A stretch of 34,535 bases of DNA from Acidobacteriota bacterium (GTDB lineage Bacteria > Acidobacteriota > Terriglobia > Acidiferrales > UBA7541): contig PMAA01000017.1 of assembly GCA_003152355.1 (NCBI GenBank), positions 1 through 34,535 of the forward strand, in the 5' to 3' direction. Below the pieces are notes generated by a model. The model searched no databases, had not been told where the DNA came from, and saw nothing but the letters and a program-made list of their open reading frames with translations. A program made the position numbers and the translations under genes. Shown in pieces: positions 1-7,262 of the stretch. The stretch's first letter is position 1. Each line of letters opens with the position of its first letter.

Positions 1-1392
1 CCCGACAAGGCGATCGATCTGATCGACGAGGCAGCCTCACGGATGCGCATCAAATCGATGACCTCGCCGCCCGCAAATCGCGAGCTCGAGCTCGAGATCG
101 AGACGACGCGCCGCGAGAAGGAGTCGGCGATCGAGGCGCAGGAGTTCGAGAAGGCCGCCAACCTCCGCGACAAGGAACGGCGCCTGACGAACAAGAAGCG
201 CGAGCTCGAAGAGCAGTGGGAGGCCGGTGAGACCGGCGCGGAGCGTCCGTCGATCGGCGAGGAGGAGATCGCCGACATCGTCTCGATGTGGACCGGCATC
301 CCTGTCTTCAAGCTGACCGAGGCCGAGACGGCAAAGCTGATGCGCATGGAGGAGGAGCTCCACAAGCGGGTCATCGGCCAGCACCCGGCGGTCGAGGTCA
401 TCTCGAAGGCGATCCGCCGTTCCCGAGCGGGGCTCAAGGACCCGAAGCGGCCGACCGGCTCGTTCGTCTTCCTTGGACCGTCCGGCGTCGGCAAGACCGA
501 GCTCGCCCGTACGCTCGCCGAGTTCCTGTTCGGTGACGAGGACGCGATGACGCGCATCGACATGTCCGAGTACATGGAGAAGCACGCGGTGTCGCGTCTC
601 GTCGGCTCGCCTCCGGGCTACATCGGCTACGACGAGGGTGGTCAGCTCACCGAGGCTGTGCGGCGCAAGCCTTACTGCGTGCTCCTGCTCGATGAGATCG
701 AGAAGGCCCACCCCGACGTCTTCAACATCCTGCTGCAGATCCTCGAGGATGGCCGCCTGACCGACTCGCAGGGACGGACGGTCGACTTCCGCCACGCGAT
801 CGTGATCATGACGTCGAACATCGGGGCGCAGGAGATCGCGCGCAACACGCCGCTCGGCTTCGCGGTTTCCGACGACGAGACGGGTATCAGCTACGACGAC
901 ATGAAGAACCGCATCATGGGTGAGCTGAAGAAGGTCTTCCGGCCTGAGTTCCTCAACCGGATCGACGACGTCATCGTCTTCCACAAGCTTCAGCGCGAGG
1001 AGATCAAGCAGATCATCGAGCTGCTTCTGCTGCGGATCCGCCACTCGATGGCCGAGCGCGAGCTCCAGCTCGACCTGACCGAAGAGGCCAAGGACATGCT
1101 CGTCGAGAAGGGCTGGGATCCGGCGATGGGCGCGCGCCCACTGCGCCGCGCGATCCAGCGCTACATCGAGGACCCGCTCGCCGACTTCGTGTTGCGCTCC
1201 GAGCTCCCTGCCGGATCGACGGTCGTTGTCGATCCCGCGCCTGCGGGTGACGACCCAGAGGTCCGCTTGACGATCGTCAAGCCGAAGAAGGTCAAGCAGC
1301 CGGTCGCCGTCGGCGGCGGTGGCAGCGAGGAAGAGACAGCCGAGGCCGAGCTGGGCGAGGCCTCAGAGGAGTCCGCGGGCGACGAGAAGTAG
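1..1392 (+). CDS. clpC: ATP-dependent Clp protease ATP-binding subunit ClpC (5'-truncated)
   Basis: The 3' part of a Hsp100/Clp AAA+ unfoldase that feeds substrates to the ClpP peptidase. The frame is open from base 1, where PDKAIDLIDEA marks the end of the first AAA+ domain. A UVR-like segment follows (EAQEFEKAANLRDKERRL, about 130-185). It is typical of ClpC and replaces the long coiled coil of ClpB. The second AAA+ domain has Walker A GPSGVGKT (475-498), Walker B LLLDEIEKAHPD (near 685-720), the pore-loop motif GSPPGYIGY and sensor 1 TSNIGA. The D2-small domain ends in GARPLRRAIQRYIEDPL, then a Glu/Ala/Gly-rich acidic tail. It ends 9 bp before a convergent gene. ClpC is preferred over ClpB because of the UVR segment and the short linker. 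Codons are strongly GC-ending. Confidence 0.95.
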   Translation, partial: PDKAIDLIDEAASRMRIKSMTSPPANRELELEIETTRREKESAIEAQEFEKAANLRDKERRLTNKKRELEEQWEAGETGAERPSIGEEEIADIVSMWTGIPVFKLTEAETAKLMRMEEELHKRVIGQHPAVEVISKAIRRSRAGLKDPKRPTGSFVFLGPSGVGKTELARTLAEFLFGDEDAMTRIDMSEYMEKHAVSRLVGSPPGYIGYDEGGQLTEAVRRKPYCVLLLDEIEKAHPDVFNILLQILEDGRLTDSQGRTVDFRHAIVIMTSNIGAQEIARNTPLGFAVSDDETGISYDDMKNRIMGELKKVFRPEFLNRIDDVIVFHKLQREEIKQIIELLLLRIRHSMAERELQLDLTEEAKDMLVEKGWDPAMGARPLRRAIQRYIEDPLADFVLRSELPAGSTVVVDPAPAGDDPEVRLTIVKPKKVKQPVAVGGGGSEEETAEAELGEASEESAGDEK

Positions 1393-1401
1393 TCGCCGGC
1401 G

Positions 1402-1842
1402 TTAGAGCGCGTCCTCTTCGAGCAGGGTTTTGAGGTTTTCGTAGGCGTGTTCGAACGCCCGCCTTGTGAGCCGCACGACGATCGGCTCGGCGACCTTGAA
1501 GAACCCGCGACTCTCGCCGCGCGCTTTGAGCGTGAGCTTGGTTGCGCCGTCGACGGCTTCGAGCGATGTCGCTACCTCGAGGTCGAAAGGCCCCGAAGTG
1601 GTCTTGCTGACGAAGCTCTTGTCCTGCTCGAACTCGCTGTACTCCGACGGCGACTCGTAGCTCCGCCCGAGGAACCTGCCGACATACACGAGCGTGCTGC
1701 CGGCGCCGAGCGAGCCGTCGCTCGTCTTGCGCACCTCGCTGAGCGTCGAGTTCCACAGCGGGGTCTTCTCGAGGTTCTGCAGCGCCGCGAAGACCTCTGC
1801 GGGCGGTCGGTTAATCGTCGTGACGATCTCGAACTCGTTCAT
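1402..1842 (-). CDS. SRPBCC (polyketide cyclase/START-like) family protein
   Basis: A 146-residue single-domain protein of the SRPBCC helix-grip fold, whose members hold hydrophobic ligands in a deep cavity. The N-terminus EIVTTINRPPAEVFAALQNLEKTPLWN has the usual first strand and the 'P-x-x-V-F' helix of the family. The C-terminal helix (RRAFEHAYENLKTLLE) is the long one that closes the cavity. No signal peptide or membrane segment is visible. The ATG has a good Shine-Dalgarno sequence on the minus strand (GGGAGAGCC before it). It converges on clpC with a 9-bp gap and diverges from the VOC gene. The ligand and role cannot be read from the sequence. Confidence 0.82.
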   Translation of the reverse strand: MNEFEIVTTINRPPAEVFAALQNLEKTPLWNSTLSEVRKTSDGSLGAGSTLVYVGRFLGRSYESPSEYSEFEQDKSFVSKTTSGPFDLEVATSLEAVDGATKLTLKARGESRGFFKVAEPIVVRLTRRAFEHAYENLKTLLEEDAL

Positions 1843-1954
1843 GGCTCTCCCGTTTGTTCGCGGTGACGGTCCTGTCCGGTTTCCCCGGCGACCGAGGATT
1901 TATCATCTCCGCCGCGACGACGTAGCCGCGTGCTCACTTTGCTTACGCGCTGCG

Positions 1955-1960
1955 TAGGCT
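1955..1960 (+). promoter_or_regulatory. Candidate -10 box for the VOC gene
   Basis: TAGGCT fits the actinobacterial TANNNT -10 pattern and lies 20 nt upstream of the VOC start. The larger string GCGTAGGCTT recurs just upstream of radA (2360-2369). No convincing -35 is visible. A Shine-Dalgarno GGAGG at 1971-1975 precedes the ATG at 1980, so this transcript would have a short leader. Confidence 0.35.
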
Positions 1961-1979
1961 TCGACGATCGGGAGGACCG

Positions 1980-2324
1980 ATGACCGGCGAGGTTTCGTTC
2001 TTCGAGCTGGGAGTGAAGGATCCGGCCCCGGCGCGCGAGTTCTACGGCGAGCTGTTCGGCTGGAAGATGGAGCTCGCTCCATCGGGACACGGCTTCCACA
2101 TCGACAGCGGGAACATTCCGGGTGGCTTGCACGGCGGGGACGATGGCTCGGGCCCCTATCTGTTCTTCAAGGTCGACGACATCGAGGCGGCCGCGAAGCG
2201 CGTGCGAGAGCTTGGCGGCGAAGCCGAATTCACCGAGCATTCGGGGCCCGGTCCGGCCGGGACGTTTGCCTTCTGCCGCGACAACCAGGGCTCGAGCTTT
2301 GGGTTGCACCAGCCGCCCGCCTGA
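1980..2324 (+). CDS. VOC (glyoxalase/bleomycin-resistance/dioxygenase fold) family protein
   Basis: A 114-residue protein made of a single vicinal-oxygen-chelate domain. The first half (SFFELGVKDPAPAREFYGELFGW) is the characteristic beta-alpha unit with the 'A-x-x-F-Y-x-x-x-F-G-W' signature. The second half (PYLFFKVDDIEAAAKRVRELGGEAEF) repeats the beta-alpha-beta pattern and ends in GTFAFCRDNQGSSFGLHQP. Small VOC proteins of this kind are often annotated as glyoxalase-like. Their metal site and substrate vary, so no reaction is assigned. The start is fixed by GGAGG 4 nt upstream of the ATG. The gene stands alone between the divergent SRPBCC gene and radA. Confidence 0.85.
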   Translation: MTGEVSFFELGVKDPAPAREFYGELFGWKMELAPSGHGFHIDSGNIPGGLHGGDDGSGPYLFFKVDDIEAAAKRVRELGGEAEFTEHSGPGPAGTFAFCRDNQGSSFGLHQPPA

Positions 2325-2361
2325 GACGGCGCGCTGTTTGGGTTGTGTCCCCGCGCGCGCG

Positions 2362-2367
2362 TAGGCT
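2362..2367 (+). promoter_or_regulatory. Candidate -10 box for radA (leaderless arrangement)
   Basis: TAGGCT is followed by six bases (TGGGCG) and then the radA ATG at 2374. A transcription start 6-8 nt after the -10 would put the 5' end at or next to the start codon. No Shine-Dalgarno is visible, consistent with leaderless translation. It shares GCGTAGGCTT with the site upstream of the VOC gene. Confidence 0.4.
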
Positions 2368-2373
2368 TGGGCG

Positions 2374-3756
2374 ATGGCTCGCTCTGGCACAGTTCACGTC
2401 TGCTCGGCCTGCGGGCACGAGGAGCCGCGCTGGCATGGACGCTGCCCCGGGTGTGGCGAGTGGAACTCGCTCGTCGAGGAGGCACGCGCCGGATCTTCAG
2501 GACGCTCGCCAGCCCGCGCGGGCGGAGCCGGGCTCAAACCCATACCGCTCGCGGACGTGCACGCGCCCGAGCTGGCGCGACTGCTGACCGGGATCGGCGA
2601 GCTCGACCGAGTGTTGGGTGGCGGGATCGTGCCGGGATCTGTCGTGCTGATCGGTGGCGCGCCAGGGATCGGCAAGTCGACGCTGACGAACATGGCGCTC
2701 GGAAACCTCGCGAGCGCGGGTCACCGCACGCTCTACGTGTCGGGCGAAGAATCGACGGCCCAGGTGCGGCTTCGAGCCGCGCGGCTGCCCGCCGGAGCGC
2801 TGACCGTTCCGGCGATCGCCGAGACCGACCTCGAGACGGTGATCGCGACGCTCGAGCGCGAGCGTCCGGACGTCTGTGTGATCGATTCGGTGCAGACGCT
2901 CGACGCGCGAGAGCTGAGCGGCGCGCCCGGTTCGGTCGGGCAGGTCCGAGAGGTCGCCGGTCGCATAGTCGCCGTCGCCAAGCGCGAGCGGATCGCCGTT
3001 CTGCTCGTCGGGCACGTGACTAAGGAGGGCGCTCTCGCGGGTCCTCGCGTGCTCGAGCACCTGGTCGACTGCGTTCTTGCGTTCGAGGGCGAGCGCGAGC
3101 GGACCTACCGCACGGTGCGGGCGATCAAGAACCGCTTCGGCTCGACCAACGAAGCGGGCGTCTTCGAGATGCGTCAGGACGGGCTCGTCGAGGTACTCGA
3201 CGCTTCGGCCCGCTTCGTCGACGCGGCGACACGCGCGCCCGGGAGCGTCGTGCTCGCAGCGATGGAGGGCACCCGGCCGCTGCTCGTCGAGGTGCAGGCG
3301 CTCGTCACCCCGTCCGAGCTGGTCCCGCCGCGTCGCGTCGTCAATGGCTTTGACCGCAATCGTCTGGCGCTCGTGCTTGCCGTCCTGACTCGCCACGGCG
3401 GGGTTCCGCTGGCGAGCTCGGACGTGTTCGTGAACGTCGTCGGCGGAGTTCGCGTGGACGAGCCGGGCGCTGATCTTGCCGTTGCGCTGGCGGTCGCGAG
3501 CGCAGCGCGCGGCGCGCCGCTCGGACCGCCTGAGGCCAGCACGCCCTTGGCTGCGTTTGGCGAGCTCGGCTTGACCGGAGAGCTGCGCTGGGTCGGTCAC
3601 CCGGAGCGACGCCTCGCCGAGGCGCGCAAGTTCGGCCTCGAGACGGTGATTGCCCCGGCCGGAAGCGACGGCCACGACGCGGCGACGCTGCGCGACGCAT
3701 TGACCGTGGCGCTGCCGCAACTGGCAGTCCGGCAGCGAGCACGCGTGGCTGCCTGA
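2374..3756 (+). CDS. radA: DNA repair protein RadA/Sms
   Basis: RadA is a RecA-like DnaB-type helicase that promotes branch migration during homologous recombination. The 460-residue length is usual. The N-terminal zinc finger has four cysteines (C10, C13, C24, C27; CSACG and CPGCGEW). The RecA-type ATPase carries Walker A GGAPGIGKST near residue 95 and Walker B VCVIDSVQT near 170. The RadA-specific KNRFG motif is at IKNRFGSTNEAGVFEM. The C-terminal third is the Lon-protease-like domain (DVFVNVVGGVRVDEPGADLAVALAVASA), without a visible Ser/Lys protease dyad, as is normal for RadA. It lies upstream of disA, the usual order in actinobacteria, across a 184-bp gap carrying disA control signals. 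Confidence 0.97.
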   Translation: MARSGTVHVCSACGHEEPRWHGRCPGCGEWNSLVEEARAGSSGRSPARAGGAGLKPIPLADVHAPELARLLTGIGELDRVLGGGIVPGSVVLIGGAPGIGKSTLTNMALGNLASAGHRTLYVSGEESTAQVRLRAARLPAGALTVPAIAETDLETVIATLERERPDVCVIDSVQTLDARELSGAPGSVGQVREVAGRIVAVAKRERIAVLLVGHVTKEGALAGPRVLEHLVDCVLAFEGERERTYRTVRAIKNRFGSTNEAGVFEMRQDGLVEVLDASARFVDAATRAPGSVVLAAMEGTRPLLVEVQALVTPSELVPPRRVVNGFDRNRLALVLAVLTRHGGVPLASSDVFVNVVGGVRVDEPGADLAVALAVASAARGAPLGPPEASTPLAAFGELGLTGELRWVGHPERRLAEARKFGLETVIAPAGSDGHDAATLRDALTVALPQLAVRQRARVAA

Positions 3757-3845
3757 GAGGCCTCGCACGGCGGCCGCGCACTGAACCATCGGGCGCTCCG
3801 CGACGAGTCGCCGGGCGATTGAGCGCAGCTCGTCGAGACGTCTAA

Positions 3846-3987
3846 CCGCTTACCCGCGCGCGCCTGATCTGCGGTCGCGCGTCCAGCCGGCTGAAAGTCG
3901 ACCAGTAAGCGGCAGCTAAATCTCGCTAGAATGGGTGGCGATGGCAGCGACTCGATCCGATGACGTAGGCGACATCGAGCCGCTTAC
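3846..3987 (+). repeat. Three copies of octamer CCGCTTAC around the disA start
   Basis: CCGCTTAC occurs at 3846-3853, as its reverse complement GTAAGCGG at 3905-3912, and again directly at 3980-3987 inside the first codons of disA. The first two form an inverted pair 51 nt apart that brackets the upstream half of the promoter region. The second lies 14 nt before the candidate -10. Three exact copies in 142 bp are unlikely by chance and suggest a regulator's half-sites. No regulator is known to me for this motif. Confidence 0.4.
3927..3932 (+). promoter_or_regulatory. Candidate -10 box for disA (leaderless arrangement)
   Basis: TAGAAT is a good TANNNT/TATAAT-like hexamer. Eight bases (GGGTGGCG) separate it from the ATG at 3941, so transcription would start at or within a base or two of the start codon. 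This supports ATG 3941 over the in-frame GTG at 3935, which would lie upstream of the transcript's 5' end. Confidence 0.45.
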
Positions 3988-5053
3988 AGAGCCGAGGCTC
4001 GTCAAGGCGCTCGAGATGGTCGCGCCGGGGACGGCGCTCCGCGAGGGCATCGATCACATCGTCGATGCCCGTAGCGGCGGACTGCTGCTGATCGGGGAGC
4101 TCGACGAGCTCTCCTTCCTCTACTCCGGCGGCGTCAAGCTTGACATCGACTACACGCCGGGCATGCTCTACCAGCTGGCGAAGATGGACGGAGCGATCAC
4201 GCTCAACGCGAATGCGACCAAGATCGCGATGGCCAACGTGCAGTTGATGCCCGATCCGACGATCCTCTCGCTCGAAACCGGCACGCGTCATCGCACTGCC
4301 GAGCGCGTCGCCAAGCAGACCGACGCGCTCGTGATCGCGATTTCGCAGCGACGCGAGGTGATCTCGCTCTACCTGGACGGCGTCAAGTATGTGCTCGAGG
4401 ACATCCCGGCGGTGCTCGCCAAGGCGAACCAGGCGCTCGCGACGCTCGACAAGTACCGCGCCCGCCTCGACCAGGTCTCCACGCGACTCACGGCGCTCGA
4501 GTTCGAAGGCGGCGGCACGCTGCACGACGTGCTGACGGTGCTCCAGCGCGCGGAGCTCGTGGCTCGCATGGCGGTCGAGATCGAACGACACATCGTCGAG
4601 CTCGGCAACGAGGGGCGGCTGATCGAGATGCACCTCGAGGACACGATGGTCGGCACGGCGGCTGAGAAGGCAGCACTCGTACGCGACCACATCGCCTCCG
4701 GGACCGACGAGCAGTTCGCGTCGGTGCTCGAGCAGATCGGCCGCCTCGGTCACCATGACCTCCTTGACTTTGGCCAGCTCGCTGAGCTGCTCGGCTACGG
4801 CCGCAAGCTCAACACGCTGGACTATCCGGTGACGCCGCGGGGCTACAGGATCCTCGGTCGGATCCCGCGTCTGCCCAAGCTCGTCGTTGCGAGCATCGTG
4901 CAGGCCTTTGGCAGCCTCGACGAGTTGTTGGCTGCGAGCGATACCGAGCTCGAAAGCGTGGAGGGCGTTGGGGAGACCCGCGCGAAGGACATCCGCGAGG
5001 GCCTTCGCCGGCTGCAGGAGATCAACCTCGTGGATCGCTACTTGCAAACGTGA
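3941..5053 (+). CDS. disA: DNA integrity scanning protein DisA (diadenylate cyclase)
   Basis: DisA condenses two ATP into the second messenger c-di-AMP and scans DNA for branched structures as an octamer. The 370-residue protein has the DAC domain with both signature motifs, DGA (83-85, in AKMDGAITL) and RHRTAER (116-122, in GTRHRTAERVAKQ). A long helical linker follows (about 145-270). The C-terminal helix-hairpin-helix DNA-binding region has VVASIVQAFGSLDELLAA and VEGVGETRAKDIREGL. ATG 3941 is chosen because a TAGAAT box ends 8 nt before it. GTG 3935 would add two residues. carD follows after 43 bp, so the two are probably cotranscribed. Confidence 0.97.
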   Translation: MAATRSDDVGDIEPLTEPRLVKALEMVAPGTALREGIDHIVDARSGGLLLIGELDELSFLYSGGVKLDIDYTPGMLYQLAKMDGAITLNANATKIAMANVQLMPDPTILSLETGTRHRTAERVAKQTDALVIAISQRREVISLYLDGVKYVLEDIPAVLAKANQALATLDKYRARLDQVSTRLTALEFEGGGTLHDVLTVLQRAELVARMAVEIERHIVELGNEGRLIEMHLEDTMVGTAAEKAALVRDHIASGTDEQFASVLEQIGRLGHHDLLDFGQLAELLGYGRKLNTLDYPVTPRGYRILGRIPRLPKLVVASIVQAFGSLDELLAASDTELESVEGVGETRAKDIREGLRRLQEINLVDRYLQT

Positions 5054-5084
5054 CGTGCCCGCCGTTGTGAGCGGCCGCGCAATC

Positions 5085-5091
5085 AAGGAGG
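5085..5091 (+). promoter_or_regulatory. Strong Shine-Dalgarno preceding a non-canonical ATT start of carD
   Basis: AAGGAGG is a near-perfect anti-16S match. Five bases (ACACC) separate it from ATT at 5097, which is in frame with carD. The only canonical in-frame starts upstream are GTG 5055 and GTG 5067, and neither has a ribosome binding site. No in-frame ATG, GTG or TTG occurs between 5097 and the CarD domain itself. Confidence 0.6.
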
Positions 5092-5096
5092 ACACC

Positions 5097-5750
5097 ATTC
5101 CCGGCACAGCTGCACCAGACCTGCTCGAGGACGAGTTCGATCCGGAGGCCGAAGTCGATCTCGACGTTGAGGCCGAGATCGACGCTGAAGACGACATCGA
5201 CGTTGAGGTAGAGGTCGAGATCGAGGTCGAGTACATCGAGTTCGAGCTCGGCGACAACGTCGTCTACCCGCACCACGGAGCCGGCAAGGTTTGTGCGAAG
5301 GAGATGAAGGAGATCTTCGGCGAGAGGCGCGAATACCTCACGATCAAGATCCTCCACAACGACATGACCGTGATGGTGCCGACCGAGAACGCGGCGATCG
5401 CGGGACTGCGCCGCGTAATCGACGAGGAGACGGTCCAGAAGGTGCTCGACGTGCTCCGCGACGATGTCTCGGACATGCCGAAGAACTGGAACCGACGCTT
5501 CAAGCACAACCGCGACAAGATCAAGACAGGCGACATCTATGAGCTGTCCGAAGTGGTCCGCAACCTCGCGCTGCGCGAGAACGAGAAGGGCCTCTCAAGC
5601 GGCGAGAAGCAGATGTACACGCGGGCCAAGAAGATCCTTGCCTCGGAGCTGATGTACGCGCTCGACAAGAGCGAAGACGAGGCTGAGGCCTACCTCGATG
5701 AGCTGCTGTCGCGCTCGAGCGACGCCGGGACTCTGGCGAGTAGCCGGTAG
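5097..5750 (+). CDS. carD: CarD-family transcriptional regulator with acidic N-terminal extension
   Basis: CarD binds the RNA polymerase beta lobe and stabilises the open promoter complex, notably at rRNA promoters. From about residue 49 it is a normal CarD: FELGDNVVYPHHGAGKV opens the Tudor-like RNA-polymerase-interacting domain. The helical DNA-binding domain follows, with the conserved tryptophan in MPKNWNRRFKHN and then GDIYELSEVVRNL. Before it lies an unusual stretch of about 50 residues with 23 Asp/Glu and no Lys or Arg. The start is set at ATT 5097 from the AAGGAGG at 5085-5091, giving 217 residues. GTG 5055 or 5067 would lengthen it by 14 or 10. The acidic part must be translated, because no canonical start lies between it and the domain. 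ispD follows after 10 bp. Confidence 0.9.
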   Translation: MPGTAAPDLLEDEFDPEAEVDLDVEAEIDAEDDIDVEVEVEIEVEYIEFELGDNVVYPHHGAGKVCAKEMKEIFGERREYLTIKILHNDMTVMVPTENAAIAGLRRVIDEETVQKVLDVLRDDVSDMPKNWNRRFKHNRDKIKTGDIYELSEVVRNLALRENEKGLSSGEKQMYTRAKKILASELMYALDKSEDEAEAYLDELLSRSSDAGTLASSR

Positions 5751-5760
5751 CGGTTTGAAG

Positions 5761-6417
5761 ATGGCGGTCGCGCTCGTCGTGGCTGCCGGCCAGGGCGAAC
5801 GCCTGGGGTCGCGCGGGCCCAAGGCGTTCGTCCAGCTGAACGGCAGAGCGATGGTGGAATGGAGCATCGCTGCGCTCCGCTCGAGTCCCCTGATCGAGCA
5901 GATTGTTCTGGCGTTGCCGGCAGGGGCGACCGCACCGGCCGGCTGCATCGGCGTGACCGGGGGAGTGACACGCAACGACTCGGTCCAGGCTGCGCTCGCA
6001 GCGGCTCGGAGCGATCTCGACCCGGTGCTCATCCACGACGCTGCGCGACCACTGGTCACGGCGGCCCTGATCGCGGAGGTGCTCGCTGGGCTCGACGGCG
6101 TCGACTGTGCGATCGCGGCATCGCCCGTCACGGACACCACGAAGGAGTGCGACGGCGACCATCTGGTCCTGCGAACCCTCGACCGCAGCCGCCTCTGGAG
6201 AGTCCAGACCCCGCAGGTCTTCACGCGCGCCGCGCTCCGGCAGGCGCTCAGTCATTCGCCGCCCGGGGAAATCGCGCAAGCGACCGATGAAGCCATGCTC
6301 GTCGAGCGCTCCGGCGGCACGGTCCGTGTCGTCCCGGCGCCGGCCGAGAACCTCAAGGTGACAACGCCGCTCGATCTGAACCTCGCCGAGCTGCTGCTCA
6401 GCCGGCGAGTTGATTGA
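5761..6417 (+). CDS. ispD: 2-C-methyl-D-erythritol 4-phosphate cytidylyltransferase
   Basis: IspD transfers CMP from CTP to MEP in the third step of the MEP isoprenoid pathway. The 218-residue protein carries the nucleotidyltransferase loop AAGQGERLGSRGPKAF (residues 8-23), with the glycine-rich CTP loop and the conserved lysine. It also has IHDAARPL, with the catalytic-site Asp and Arg, then VQTPQVF and the C-terminal ENLKVTTPLDL signature. The ATG starts 10 bp after carD. Its stop overlaps the next start in TTGA. It is not fused to IspF. Both enzymes are encoded in the same run, separated by a PHP phosphatase gene. Confidence 0.96.
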   Translation: MAVALVVAAGQGERLGSRGPKAFVQLNGRAMVEWSIAALRSSPLIEQIVLALPAGATAPAGCIGVTGGVTRNDSVQAALAAARSDLDPVLIHDAARPLVTAALIAEVLAGLDGVDCAIAASPVTDTTKECDGDHLVLRTLDRSRLWRVQTPQVFTRAALRQALSHSPPGEIAQATDEAMLVERSGGTVRVVPAPAENLKVTTPLDLNLAELLLSRRVD

Positions 6418-7262
6418 ATCGGCGCGTGCTCACCGACTACCACGTCCATCTGCGCCGCGATGACATCACGTGCACTGCCGCGGAGTACTTCACGGAGGAA
6501 AATGCCGCGCGCTACCGCGCTGCGGCGGATGCCGCGGGTATCAGCGAGCTCGGCGTCTCCGAGCACATCCACCGCTTTCAGCAGGCGCTCGCGATCTGGG
6601 ACCACCCTTTCTGGCGGCGTTACGCAGTCGATGACATCGACGACTACTGCGAGTTCGTGCGCGAACGGACAGACCTCCGCCTCGGGCTCGAGGTCGACTT
6701 CGTTCCCGGTCGCGAGGATCGCACGCAGAACCTGATCGACCGCCTCGAGCTCGACTACGTTGTCGGCTCGGTCCATTTCCTCGGGGGCCTCGCCGTCGAC
6801 GACGCCACCTATGACGTCTGGGAAAGCGGGCGATCGCCCGAGGAGGTCTGGCGGCGGTACTTCGAGACGCTGGCGGAGGCCGCCGCGAGCGGCATGTTCG
6901 ACATCATCGCCCACCCTGATCTGGTCAAGGTGTGGGGTGGCTCGCGGCCGTTGCCGCGGGGCGACCTGCGCCGCTACTACGAGCCGGCGATCGCCGCGAT
7001 CGCCGGCTCGGGCGTCGCCGTCGAGGTGTCAACGGCCGGCCTGCGCAAGCCGGTCTCTGAGATCTACCCCGCGTTGGCCTTCCTCGCGGACTGTCTCGAG
7101 GCCGACGCGCCGATCGCGCTCTCGAGCGACGCCCACGTCCCGGAGCACGTCGGCTTTCGCTACGACGCCGCGATCGAGCTTCTCGACTCGCTTGGGGTCA
7201 GCGAGCTTGCGGTCTTTGAGCGGCGCACCCGCCGGCTCGAGCCGATCGGCGCGCTCGCTTGA
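6414..7262 (+). CDS. PHP-domain phosphatase, histidinol-phosphatase (HisK/HisJ)-like
   Basis: A 282-residue metal-dependent phosphoesterase of the PHP superfamily. Visible metal-ligand motifs in order are DYHVH near the N-terminus, SEHIHR, LGLEVDFVPG with the conserved glutamate, GSVHF, IAHPDLVK and LSSDAHVP near the C-terminus. This order is that of HisK-type histidinol-phosphatases, which dephosphorylate L-histidinol phosphate. Other PHP phosphatases look similar, and no other his gene is in view, so the substrate is tentative. The start is TTG 6414, overlapping the ispD stop (TTGA). GTG 6426 is an alternative. The stop overlaps ispF in the same way, so translation is probably coupled along the run. 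Confidence 0.85.
   Translation: MNRRVLTDYHVHLRRDDITCTAAEYFTEENAARYRAAADAAGISELGVSEHIHRFQQALAIWDHPFWRRYAVDDIDDYCEFVRERTDLRLGLEVDFVPGREDRTQNLIDRLELDYVVGSVHFLGGLAVDDATYDVWESGRSPEEVWRRYFETLAEAAASGMFDIIAHPDLVKVWGGSRPLPRGDLRRYYEPAIAAIAGSGVAVEVSTAGLRKPVSEIYPALAFLADCLEADAPIALSSDAHVPEHVGFRYDAAIELLDSLGVSELAVFERRTRRLEPIGALA

Noticed and set aside
37-1044. Minus-strand open frame of 335 codons opposite clpC
   Set aside because: It is the complement of a well-defined AAA+ domain, its product is Leu/Arg/Asp-rich with no fold signature, and no ribosome site precedes it.
5097-5240. The acidic tract before CarD as a separate small gene or misread spacer
   Set aside because: The frame is continuous with CarD and no canonical start separates the two, so it must be part of the same protein.
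2497-5257. Long minus-strand open frames opposite radA (430 codons) and disA/carD (443 codons)
   Set aside because: They mirror strongly conserved genes in GC-rich DNA and encode low-complexity Arg/Ala/Ser-rich sequence without motifs.
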